Both the position numbers and the translations under genes were made by a program. The notes below the pieces were generated by a model that searched no databases, was not told the origin of the DNA, and saw nothing but the letters and a program-made list of their open reading frames with translations. Shown here piece after piece: positions 1 through 6,099 of a DNA stretch of 6,099 bases; position 1 is the first letter of the stretch; each line of letters opens with the position of its first letter. The DNA is taken from assembly GCA_027622635.1 (NCBI GenBank), contig JAQBYK010000072.1, positions 1-6,099 of the forward strand, given 5' to 3'. The DNA is from a bacterium (GTDB lineage Bacteria > Patescibacteriota > Gracilibacteria > UBA1369 > LOWO2-01-FULL-3).

Positions 1-1460
1 TCTGAAGCTGATGCTGAACCTTCATTTATCAATACAACAATCTGATAATTTCTTAGTAAGCCGTTCCCGTTGGTTTTGTATTCTTCAATATGACCGTCTC
101 CATATTCCAGCTTTACCGCCGTTATAATCTCTTCTGAAAATAACCCAAAAATGTTTACAGCAACATCTAAGAAACCGCCCGGATTGTTTCTTAGATCAAT
201 TATGAACCCATCAGGACTATTTTCGACTAAATCAGTAATTGTTTGGATTAATTCTTCATATGTATCTTCACCAAAATTTACTATTTGAATATATCCAATG
301 TTTTTGTTTTCTGAGGTGAGTGTTTTTCCATTAACTGTTGTAAGAAGAATGAAATTTCTTGCAACAGTAAATGATTGTTCCGTTAAATCTCTTAAAACCT
401 TTATAAGGACTTCGGTTCCTGATGGCCCTTTGATTTTGCTTGCAACTTCCGAGAGAGTATTTCCTATCACGTTTTCGTTGTCTACTTCAATTATTATGTC
501 GTTAGCTTTTAATCCTGCCTGTTCTGCCGGAGATCCGCTGAAAGGTGATACTATTGTTATGTTTTTATCTATTATTTCAATTATTATCCCGATTCCTTCA
601 TAATCACCGGACAAGGTGCTTAACAAGTCCTCGGCATCAACGGGTTCTTCAAAAACTGTATATTTGTCGCTTACATTGGTAAGCATTCCTTTTATGGCTC
701 CAAAAATTAATTCTTCACCGTTTAGTTCATCTTTGTATAGATAGTCGTTTTTGAGTGAGGACCATACGTCCAAGAAAGTTGAAAAATTTTCTGCATCCGG
801 AAGTTCTTCGCCTGAACTATTAAGTGTTGGAGTTATTGTGAATGTGAATGTTTGGGGTTGATTATTGATTTTATATAAGTAGTACGCAGCTTCTCCACGA
901 GTGATTCTTTTTGACATTTTGAATAAATTCGCCGTGTCTTCAAAAATGCCCAGTTCTGCTGCTCTTGCAGCAATTGATGCTGTCAGAGAATTTGGATTTA
1001 AATCTGTAAATGGAAAATCTTCCTTATCATAAATGTATTTGTTTCCTATACCGAAACTTTTGAATATGTTTGAAAGAGCTCTGTGTTTTGAAACTGTTTT
1101 GTTTGGATTTAACTCAGGATTTACTCCAAATGGGAGGAGGATTTTAAGATCTATTGCTGTTTGAATGTATGGAGCGTAATCACTGTCATTGCTTGTATCT
1201 ACATATGGAAGGTTTATCTCGCTTGATAATGTATAATTGCTGTAGTTCAGTATGAGTTCGTAAAGCTCACTTAATTTCAATTTATCGTCTGGGCGAAAAA
1301 TCTCATCGTCTTGGTCTAAATGCCCCTGGTCATAGAGGGTTTTTATGTGGCTATAGTAAGGGTGATCAATGTTGACATCCGAGTAAAAGCCAAAAACGCT
1401 TTGTGATTGAAGTATAAAAAAGAGAAATAGGAATGAAATTCTTAATAACAAATTTTTCAT
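1..1460 (-). CDS. Secreted SLH-domain S41 family C-terminal processing protease (partial, 3' end beyond left edge)
   Basis: An open frame of 486 full codons runs from ATG at 1460 to the left edge without a stop. Residues 1-24 form a signal peptide (Lys/Arg start, then a Leu/Phe-rich core). Three SLH-like repeats follow at about 25-73 (FYSDV start), 86-137 and 149-198 (FTDLNP start, ITRGEAAYYL end), then a linker. The S41 helical lead-in lies at about 226-280 (AIKGML, SDKYTVF), the PDZ domain at about 285-357 (YEGIGI, SPAEQAGLKANDII), and the peptidase core from about 370 with DLRNNPGG at 422-429. The frame ends in NEGSASAS, where by family comparison Ser484 is the nucleophile; the general-base Lys, about 25 residues on, lies outside the window. 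Known family role: serine/lysine proteases that cut envelope proteins near the C-terminus. SLH repeats usually anchor proteins to wall polysaccharide, so a wall-attached extracytoplasmic protease is inferred. A weak SD (AGG at 1467-1469, 6 bases from ATG) supports the start. It lies 15 bases downstream of the preceding gene, probably in the same transcript. Confidence 0.94.
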   Translation of the reverse strand, partial: MKNLLLRISFLFLFFILQSQSVFGFYSDVNIDHPYYSHIKTLYDQGHLDQDDEIFRPDDKLKLSELYELILNYSNYTLSSEINLPYVDTSNDSDYAPYIQTAIDLKILLPFGVNPELNPNKTVSKHRALSNIFKSFGIGNKYIYDKEDFPFTDLNPNSLTASIAARAAELGIFEDTANLFKMSKRITRGEAAYYLYKINNQPQTFTFTITPTLNSSGEELPDAENFSTFLDVWSSLKNDYLYKDELNGEELIFGAIKGMLTNVSDKYTVFEEPVDAEDLLSTLSGDYEGIGIIIEIIDKNITIVSPFSGSPAEQAGLKANDIIIEVDNENVIGNTLSEVASKIKGPSGTEVLIKVLRDLTEQSFTVARNFILLTTVNGKTLTSENKNIGYIQIVNFGEDTYEELIQTITDLVENSPDGFIIDLRNNPGGFLDVAVNIFGLFSEEIITAVKLEYGDGHIEEYKTNGNGLLRNYQIVVLINEGSASAS

Positions 1461-1475
1461 GGTAAGCCTATTTTA

Positions 1476-1805
1476 CTAGACTTGCCTGGCATTTTCGAGG
1501 GCATTTTCAGTGACTAGTTTTGCGTCTCTATGACGGCGAAGTGCTTGCATTAGCATAATTAGTCCATCCAACTTCATATCTACTTCTCCAAACCCGAGGT
1601 CTGTAAGGGTTGTAGCGTGTTGAATAGCTTTGCCAATTTGAGTTAATTCTAGAAATGGTTGGTTGAGGTTTATTTCAGGGGTAGGAATGCCTAGTTTATC
1701 TGCTGCGTACATGATGTGTCCCATGTAAGACATTATATAGTAGACTGTTCCAGGGTCTTTGGCTTCAGAGGCCCAATTCTTATTTAAATTCTCGTAATCT
1801 TGCAA
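1476..1805 (-). CDS. Downstream part of a frame-broken helical protein of unknown function
   Basis: This frame ends in TAG at 1476-1478. The drawn start is a TTG at 1805 (109 residues), but it is unconvincing: AGAAGG sits only 3 bases before it. The same frame stays open back to a TAA at 1869-1871 and reads sensible helical protein there (TLREDYPIIRNELEPEIRRA). This is most likely the C-terminal two thirds of the gene that begins at 2058, displaced by one base. The product looks cytosolic and mostly alpha-helical, with no signal peptide or membrane segment. Visible stretches include a Met/Tyr-rich helix (YYIMSYMGHIMYAADKLGI) and a basic helix near the end (LMQALRRHRDAKL). I do not recognise the family. 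It lies directly upstream of the S41 protease, so the two are probably co-transcribed. It could instead be a separate gene with a non-ATG start. Confidence 0.6.
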   Translation of the reverse strand: MQDYENLNKNWASEAKDPGTVYYIMSYMGHIMYAADKLGIPTPEINLNQPFLELTQIGKAIQHATTLTDLGFGEVDMKLDGLIMLMQALRRHRDAKLVTENALENARQV

Positions 1806-1830
1806 AGCCCTTCTAATCTCTGGTTCTAAC

Positions 1831-1868
1831 TCATTTCTGATTATCGGGTAATCTTCTCTTAGTGTTCG
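1831..1868 (-). other. Frameshift zone joining the two halves of one gene
   Basis: The downstream frame is closed at TAA 1869-1871 and the upstream frame stops at TGA 1831-1833, so any shift between them must fall in this interval. Skipping one base (a +1 shift) joins the frames and gives 193 codons before TAG. The likeliest point is near 1860-1868, where the helical character passes from one frame to the other (ELTN then LREDYPII). I see no classic programmed +1 signal such as the prfB CTT-TGA arrangement, so an inactivating insertion or a sequence/assembly error is more likely than programmed recoding. Confidence 0.55.
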
Positions 1869-2058
1869 TTAGCTCTTGTGCTCTCTCAATATTAGCTGCG
1901 ACTGTTCCCTGTAGAGCTGTCTCGATGGCGTCTTCACCAGCCTTATGAGCCTCTGTATCTACGGCCTCATCTAATAATCTAACAATATCTTCTATACTTG
2001 GTGTTGGGATGTCTGGGGCTTTTGACATTGTATATGTTGTTAGGATTGATTGTATCAT
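1831..2058 (-). CDS. Upstream part of the frame-broken helical protein of unknown function
   Basis: ATG at 2058, stop TGA at 1831-1833, 75 residues. A purine-rich AGAG (2061-2064) lies just before the ATG. A second in-frame ATG at 2028 (start of MSKAPDIPTPSIEDI) is an alternative start and gives a cleaner N-terminus. The product is acidic and helical up to about residue 65 (IVRLLDEAVDTEAHKAGEDA, then NIERAQELTN). It then turns into a short basic tail (TKRRLPDNQK), which is what reading past a frameshift would give. Moving to the next frame at this point continues the helix for a further 127 or so residues, so this is probably the N-terminal third of a single protein of about 193 residues (183 from the inner ATG). 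No domain is recognised. It is the first gene of the minus-strand unit leading into the S41 protease and is divergent from the small membrane protein. Confidence 0.6.
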   Translation of the reverse strand: MIQSILTTYTMSKAPDIPTPSIEDIVRLLDEAVDTEAHKAGEDAIETALQGTVAANIERAQELTNTKRRLPDNQK

Positions 2059-2067
2059 TTCTCTTTT

Positions 2068-2073
2068 ATTGTA
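2068..2073 (-). promoter_or_regulatory. Possible -10 box for the minus-strand unit
   Basis: TACAAT on the minus strand, preceded at 17 bases by only a poor -35 (TGTTTT). Transcription would begin around 2061, almost at the ATG at 2058, so the message would be nearly leaderless or translation would start at the inner ATG at 2028. This is a weak call based on one hexamer. Confidence 0.25.
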
Positions 2074-2107
2074 TTAAAGGTATTTTGGGCAAAACATAAA
2101 CAGCCTC

Positions 2108-2136
2108 TTGACCCATTGGGCGGATTGTGGTATAAT
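2108..2136 (+). promoter_or_regulatory. Strong sigma70-type promoter for the small membrane protein gene
   Basis: A -35 box TTGACC (2108-2113) and a perfect -10 TATAAT (2131-2136) are separated by exactly 17 bases. A TG at 2128-2129, one base before the -10, makes it an extended -10. The expected start is about 2143, leaving a leader of roughly 19 bases before the ATG at 2162. The spacer holds a small palindrome, CCCA-T-TGGG (2112-2120), which overlaps the last bases of the -35 box and could be an operator. That last point is speculative. Confidence 0.85.
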
Positions 2137-2161
2137 TTAAATACTAAATAACAAAAACAAA

Positions 2162-2470
2162 ATGAAAAAAAGCGAAACCTCTGTGCATCCAATGATAATT
2201 TTTTGGTTGGGTTTACTGACGGGCGCGGTACTCGTGGGATTGGTATTTTCTTATAAGTCTATGAATCCTCAGGATTTAGAATCTTATTTGCTTAGGTACA
2301 CTATTCCGACATATGATTCTTACAGGCTTTATGATTCAAGAAGTTATACTGATACCACCAGTGAAACTTCTATAGGGACACCTCCGGGTGGAGATATTAA
2401 TCCTTATTCTATAGGAACACCTCCAGGTGATGTTAATCCTTATAGTATTGGTACGCCAAGTGGTGGCTAA
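2162..2470 (+). CDS. Small single-pass membrane protein with Gly/Pro-rich tandem-repeat tail
   Basis: The product has 102 residues. A short charged, Lys-containing N-terminus (MKKSETSVHP) leads into one hydrophobic segment at about 11-31 (MIIFWLGLLTGAVLVGLVFS) containing a G17xxxG21 pair of the kind that packs helices. A Tyr/Ser/Asp-rich stretch follows (32-69), then 2.6 copies of an SIGTPPGGDINPY-like unit (70-102). The positive N-terminus suggests N-in, C-out topology with the repeat tail outside the membrane. There is no lipobox and no clear signal-peptidase site, so an anchored protein is more likely than a secreted one. I do not recognise a family. The gene has its own near-consensus promoter, but the short A-rich leader (ACTAAATAACAAAAACAAA) has no Shine-Dalgarno sequence. 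It is divergent from the 2058 gene and its stop lies 4 bases from that of the giant ATPase gene. The promoter, membrane segment and repeats support a real gene. Confidence 0.8.
   Translation: MKKSETSVHPMIIFWLGLLTGAVLVGLVFSYKSMNPQDLESYLLRYTIPTYDSYRLYDSRSYTDTTSETSIGTPPGGDINPYSIGTPPGDVNPYSIGTPSGG
2369..2467 (+). repeat. In-frame tandem repeat encoding SIGTPPG(G)D(I/V)NPY
   Basis: Copy 1 is 2369-2407 (39 bases, 13 residues), copy 2 is 2408-2443 (36 bases, one Gly codon fewer), and a partial copy 3 is 2444-2467 (SIGTPSGG), ended by the TAA. Copies 1 and 2 are very similar at the DNA level, with mostly third-position differences. Copy 3 has diverged more (agt att ggt acg cca). This pattern fits older duplication held under protein-level selection. 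Confidence 0.85.
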
Positions 2471-2474
2471 AAAT

Positions 2475-5400
2475 TTAAACAATAGATTGTCTTAGAGAAG
2501 CATTGATTAAACTCCGTGCTTTTCTAAGGCTTTCTCCGATGTTGTCGTGCATTGTCTTAGAGTCGAAATATTCCAGTCCTTTTTGAATTGCTTCAGGTGA
2601 TAGGTAAAGAGAAGTTGACCTGTCTTCTTCGGGTATACTTTCAATTTCAAGTTGGTCTGCACAATTTACAATAATATTTGCGTATGGACTTACATAGTAG
2701 GGGGCTTCTCCGTTTCCTTGTGCTGCCTGCTTCCAAGGTTCTTCTTCAAGGACGGATAGATCTTCCATAGCTGTTGCTATATGTGGAGCGAGTTCACTTT
2801 GTATTCTTGCCAAATGTTCTGTGTCGGTGGGATTGGAAGATTTAGCTACTTTGATTTCATTTTCATAAGAAAGCGCTAATATACCGATTGCTCTAATTCG
2901 TTGGATTCTTAAAATGAAATTGTATTGGTTGTTTTCATCTACATTTTTTAGAGCGGATAAACCTTCTTCCGTGTAGGTGTTAATGGCTTGGAGAATTTTC
3001 TTTCTCAATATTATCCCATTTGGAAATGGGATAACGTATCCTTTTTGGTCTTTTGTGCTGCCTTTAATCTGCGATAGTCCTTGCATAACTTCCATGTCTC
3101 CCCGCAGTTTTGCGGCTCTGGCTGCTTGAGTGTAAATCTCCATTTGCATCGCAATACGCCAGATTTCTTTGAAATCGTCGCATGCAGCATCCCAGTGTCC
3201 TAGATGAGATTTGGTTTGTGCTACTTGATCCAAAAGGAATAATTCATCTATTGGTCTGAATGAGGATGGATCTCGGCGTCTTTTTTCTTCCTGTGGTGCC
3301 AGATTTTCAAGTAAAGCGAATAATTCATTGCTTTGTGCCTGGCTAAGTAAGCTTGGATCAGTTATGACATCTTCATCTACTCCATTTTTGGCCAGATTAA
3401 CTTTTGATTGTTCTAATCGGATTCTGTATATCAGTCTTCTTATTTCTGTAGAGTCGTCACTGTTGGGATCTTCGCTAAAACTTTGCATGATTTCCGGATT
3501 TTCTTCACAGACTTTTTGACATTCAGCGAAGTTGTGTGTTTTTGCCGCTGCTATTTTGTAGGCGAATTTTAGATCTATAAGTAACTGTTTTTTGGGATTT
3601 GAGGTTTTCAAATCAGTTTTTTCCTTAAGTTTCAACTCAAATTCTTCAAGTTTTTCTAGGTCTGTTGTTATATATGCCGCTTCAAATCCAAGAAGATAAA
3701 TCATTTTGAAATTGACTGAACCTGGTCTGTGAGTTGCAATTTTTTCCAGGGCTTCTATTGCTTCGTAAGCTTTTTGGGTTCTTCCTAAATATACTCCGTT
3801 GTAAACAGTGCTTACTAATGCTCTAACTATGAAATTTTTTATCTCCTCTGATGTTTTTGCGCCTTTTTTCATTTTTTCGATGGCTCTTGTGACTGTACTG
3901 GGTACGTCAGGATTAAGATCATCAAGAATAGTCATGGCCAGTCCAAAACCTTTTCCGTAAGTCCCTTTTGTTGTCGCATCTTCAAGTGCTTCATTTGCTG
4001 TTGATCCATATGTTGTCCAATATCTTGTTTCATCTTCCTGTTGTGAACCTGCGGCGTGTTGCAATAACGCGAGTCTATTATCGTGGCTAAGTCTTTCTTC
4101 ACCTTTGAATGCATCGTGAAGCTGTAGCGCCAACTCTTTTCTTGATTTACTGTCCATTCCCGATAATACAGCGTCTCTAATTGTTTCATGCCAAAATCTA
4201 TATCTTGCTTCTCCTTTGTCTATCAAAAATCCTTTTTCTGTTAGTTCCTCCAGTTCTTTGGTTATGGTGCCTGGTAAAATTTTTCTGGTAAAACCCAGTA
4301 GTTTCCCTATTGGCACTTTGTCTCCAACGAGGGCAATGCATTCTAGCAATTTTCTTGAGCCAGGACTTAGGTCAGTTGCAACTCTTTCAGTATGATAGAT
4401 TGTGAGGTCTCCACTTATATCTTTAATCCTAGTGAGAGCTTCTGGTTGTAGATCAATTTGTTCTTTCCCTACAATTAGATAAAGATCAGGTTTTTCTAAA
4501 ATGGCGTTTATATAAGTCGTGAACTCAAATGCGGTGTTTGCTATTTCCCCCAATTGTTTTGGCCAATCTCCCAGAGATCGTGGTTCTCCGTTGTCTGGGT
4601 TAGTTCTACGCTCTTCCGGTAGGGAATAAAAGACGTAGTCATGGGCAGTTTGAGTGTCACTTAAATCTAGCTTTGGTTTTCCATCATTATCTATAAGCGA
4701 AATGTGTTTTACATATTTTCCTCTACCGGATTTATTTGTGAAAATACTTTGTATGGTTGATTCAAGTGCCATTTGGACTTTGGAATGAAAACGCTCTTCA
4801 GGTCGCATTGCCAGTATTGCTTTTCCTGAGCTTTGATCTAAAAATGAGTTGATTAACTTCATTAAATGTATATCTGAATGTCTGTCGGTGTGGTGAACAT
4901 CGTCTAAAACGAGCGTAAAACCACCCTCTTTTGATTCGTAAGCTTTTAGTGCGTTGAGACAGATTGTAACTACATCGTCTGGATCTTTTTGTGCCTTAGC
5001 TAATTTATAAATTTCTCCGTTATCGTAAAATTCTAGGAGTGGTGCGATTTGAGAGCTTCTTTTCTCATTTGTGCTTAATTTTGACTTGAGCGTTTTAGCT
5101 AATTGGTTTGCCACCGTTACCAGGGCATCTCCTTGAATGTGTTGTCCTGCCGGGTCCAGTGAAAGTACAATGCTTGAAGGATTTCTAGATACTAATTCGT
5201 GTAAAAGACGGGATTTACCTGTACCGGCATTACCTTTCAAGATACTTAATCTTGTTTCGGAAGAACTCGATGTTGCCTCTCTTAAATCTTCTAATTCTTG
5301 TTCGTATCCTATAAGCCTATCAGGTCCTCCACCAACTTTTAGCTGTATTTCCGGAGTAATTCTGATTTGTAGGAAATCTGGATTTTGTTGGTCTCTTCTA

Positions 5401-6099
5401 CTACGAAATTGAAATAGTGTGCTATCTCTCCCAGAACTCAGACTATGGAAATCACTATTTCTTACTCTGATTTCTCGTTTGTTGCTTCCTATTTCTCTAA
5501 TGTTGTCTAATTCTTCTATGTTTGGATAACCATTTATCACAAGGCTATTTGTTGATTTTCTTAACTCTCCGTTTCCGAGGAGGATGTTTGCTCTTTGACC
5601 TGTGCTATCAAAAGTTGCATTGGCCCATCTTGCCAGTGATCCTCCTGCTCTTTGAGTTAGTGCTATAACTACGACGTTTCCCCTGTTGTCGCTTGTTATA
5701 TAGAAGTCCTGTGATTGAGCTAATCCTGAAATTGTCTGGAACACTCTTTTGACATGTGGAGCATCATTTGGATCTTTTAGAAGCAGGTTTGGATCAATTA
5801 TCATGTAGGTACATTTTCCCTCTCGTCTTGGCGCAAGCTGAGTTTCTCTTTTTGCTGACTTTATTGCTTCACGAGTGCTATGAACCGGAGGGAAGTAAGT
5901 TGCAGGTGTTGATATTTCTCTTTGTGAAACTGATTTTACAGTGGAAGATTGGTCATTGATTGTTCTTGTTAATGAAGGAGGACTGACATCAGTATAGGCT
6001 GTGTTATGAAGATTTGGGTGGACTATAAAAACTGCGCCTCCAAGTCGAACGGCAATACCTTCTCTTTCAGTCAATAGGTTTATTCCCATTGGCATTCCT
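2475..6099 (-). CDS. Giant STAND-type ATPase with degenerate adenylyl-cyclase-like N-terminus and TPR-like C-terminus (5' end probably beyond right edge)
   Basis: The frame is open from the right edge to TAA at 2475-2477. Numbering here starts at the first in-window ATG (6095), giving 1206 residues. Residues 1-33 resemble the end of a class III cyclase domain (GINLL then AVRLGGAVFIV), so the gene probably continues upstream; a true start at the ATG at 6089 (AGGA 6 bases before it) cannot be excluded. Residues 93-220 resemble a second cyclase domain. The NTPase starts at about 259 (DRLIGYEQELEDLREA) with Walker A GNAGTGKS (288-295), Walker B FTLVLDDVHHTD (393-404) and an arginine-bearing strand AILAMRPEERF (426-436). 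A winged-helix-like region follows at about 570-650, with the family-typical RFWHETIRDAVLSG (633-646). From about 690 to the end it is all helical and TPR-like. By family (MalT, soluble adenylyl cyclase, AAA_16), the NTPase is a cytosolic ATP-dependent switch and the TPR part binds partners or ligands. The cyclase part lacks key catalytic residues, so a signalling scaffold is inferred. No DNA-binding LuxR domain is present at the C-terminus. Confidence 0.9.
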   Translation of the reverse strand, partial: GMPMGINLLTEREGIAVRLGGAVFIVHPNLHNTAYTDVSPPSLTRTINDQSSTVKSVSQREISTPATYFPPVHSTREAIKSAKRETQLAPRREGKCTYMIIDPNLLLKDPNDAPHVKRVFQTISGLAQSQDFYITSDNRGNVVVIALTQRAGGSLARWANATFDSTGQRANILLGNGELRKSTNSLVINGYPNIEELDNIREIGSNKREIRVRNSDFHSLSSGRDSTLFQFRSRRDQQNPDFLQIRITPEIQLKVGGGPDRLIGYEQELEDLREATSSSSETRLSILKGNAGTGKSRLLHELVSRNPSSIVLSLDPAGQHIQGDALVTVANQLAKTLKSKLSTNEKRSSQIAPLLEFYDNGEIYKLAKAQKDPDDVVTICLNALKAYESKEGGFTLVLDDVHHTDRHSDIHLMKLINSFLDQSSGKAILAMRPEERFHSKVQMALESTIQSIFTNKSGRGKYVKHISLIDNDGKPKLDLSDTQTAHDYVFYSLPEERRTNPDNGEPRSLGDWPKQLGEIANTAFEFTTYINAILEKPDLYLIVGKEQIDLQPEALTRIKDISGDLTIYHTERVATDLSPGSRKLLECIALVGDKVPIGKLLGFTRKILPGTITKELEELTEKGFLIDKGEARYRFWHETIRDAVLSGMDSKSRKELALQLHDAFKGEERLSHDNRLALLQHAAGSQQEDETRYWTTYGSTANEALEDATTKGTYGKGFGLAMTILDDLNPDVPSTVTRAIEKMKKGAKTSEEIKNFIVRALVSTVYNGVYLGRTQKAYEAIEALEKIATHRPGSVNFKMIYLLGFEAAYITTDLEKLEEFELKLKEKTDLKTSNPKKQLLIDLKFAYKIAAAKTHNFAECQKVCEENPEIMQSFSEDPNSDDSTEIRRLIYRIRLEQSKVNLAKNGVDEDVITDPSLLSQAQSNELFALLENLAPQEEKRRRDPSSFRPIDELFLLDQVAQTKSHLGHWDAACDDFKEIWRIAMQMEIYTQAARAAKLRGDMEVMQGLSQIKGSTKDQKGYVIPFPNGIILRKKILQAINTYTEEGLSALKNVDENNQYNFILRIQRIRAIGILALSYENEIKVAKSSNPTDTEHLARIQSELAPHIATAMEDLSVLEEEPWKQAAQGNGEAPYYVSPYANIIVNCADQLEIESIPEEDRSTSLYLSPEAIQKGLEYFDSKTMHDNIGESLRKARSLINASLRQSIV
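3011..3034. repeat. Perfect 11-bp inverted repeat with 2-base centre inside the ATPase gene
   Basis: TTATCCCATTT (3011-3021), then GG, then AAATGGGATAA (3024-3034). The arms are exact reverse complements. It encodes part of V-I-P-F-P-N-G-I-I (about residues 1021-1029) between predicted TPR-like helices of the STAND protein. No T-run follows it on either strand, so it is not a standard rho-independent terminator. As DNA it could be a binding site or a cruciform, and in the mRNA a hairpin with a very tight turn. Confidence 0.8.

Noticed and set aside
298..603. Plus-strand open frame of 101 codons
   Set aside because: It lies wholly antisense to the PDZ and peptidase region of the S41 protease, whose motifs are unmistakable. 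The plus-strand translation has no recognisable domain.
1831..1868. Programmed +1 frameshifting as in prfB
   Set aside because: There is no CTT-TGA-like slippery codon pair and no upstream internal SD at the right distance. The codon before the stop is AAA, which gives poor pairing after a +1 slip.
1..2058. Alternative genetic code (UGA as glycine or tryptophan)
   Set aside because: The S41 frame and the giant ATPase frame are open under the standard code with no internal TGA. Reading through the TGA at 1831 in the split gene reaches a TAG after five more codons, so recoding does not repair it.
3011..3034. Rho-independent terminator
   Set aside because: The hairpin arms are A/T-ended, the turn is only 2 bases, and no T-run follows on either strand. 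It also sits about 540 bases before the end of the gene.
3932..4189. Minus-strand open frame of 85 codons inside the ATPase gene
   Set aside because: It is the same strand in a shifted frame within the winged-helix/TPR part of the large gene. Its translation is Gln/Met/Lys-rich with no domain, so it is a frame shadow.
5137..5959. Plus-strand open frames at 5137-5412 and 5756-5959 (and 3328-3519)
   Set aside because: They are antisense to well-supported coding sequence of the STAND protein, including the Walker A region for the first. No promoter or ribosome site was seen for them.
2475..6099. Assignment as a MalT/LuxR-type transcription activator
   Set aside because: The NTPase and TPR parts fit that wider family, but the C-terminus (ending RKARSLINASLRQSIV) has no LuxR-type helix-turn-helix. 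The N-terminus instead looks cyclase-like.

Overview
The window is an AT-rich bacterial segment with compact gene spacing and two partial genes at its edges. It uses the standard genetic code. An SLH-domain S41 protease, a weakly marked set of Shine-Dalgarno sites and several unrecognised small proteins would fit a Patescibacteria/CPR lineage such as Peregrinibacteria. This is only an impression, and Firmicutes-like or other didermal lineages are not excluded. I see no tRNA, rRNA, CRISPR array or insertion sequence.

Left block, minus strand (1-2058): a two-gene unit read right to left. The upstream gene (2058 to 1476) is an all-helical, charged protein of unknown function whose reading frame is broken by one surplus base near 1831-1868. 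Removing one base would give a continuous 193-residue protein. Fifteen bases after its stop begins a secreted S41 (C-terminal processing) protease carrying three N-terminal SLH-like repeats and a PDZ domain. It runs off the left edge just after the catalytic serine.

Centre (2059-2470): a 103-base intergenic region carries a near-consensus plus-strand sigma70-type promoter (TTGACC, 17 bp, extended TATAAT). It drives a small membrane-anchored protein whose tail is a short tandem repeat of an SIGTPPGGDINPY-type unit.

Right block, minus strand (2475-6099): one giant STAND-type ATPase (at least 1206 residues) that converges on the small gene with only 4 bases between the stops. Its order is the end of a first class III cyclase-like domain (at the window edge), a second cyclase-like domain with key catalytic residues replaced, a P-loop NTPase of the AAA_16/MalT/soluble-adenylyl-cyclase type, a winged-helix region, and a long TPR-like helical C-terminus. 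The layout resembles soluble adenylyl cyclase (C1-C2-NTPase-TPR), but the visible cyclase part looks catalytically dead. This suggests a nucleotide-switch sensor or scaffold rather than an enzyme. A perfect 11-bp inverted repeat with a 2-base centre lies inside its coding sequence.

The genes are not obviously one pathway. The protease and small membrane protein act at the cell envelope, and the STAND protein is predicted to be cytosolic.
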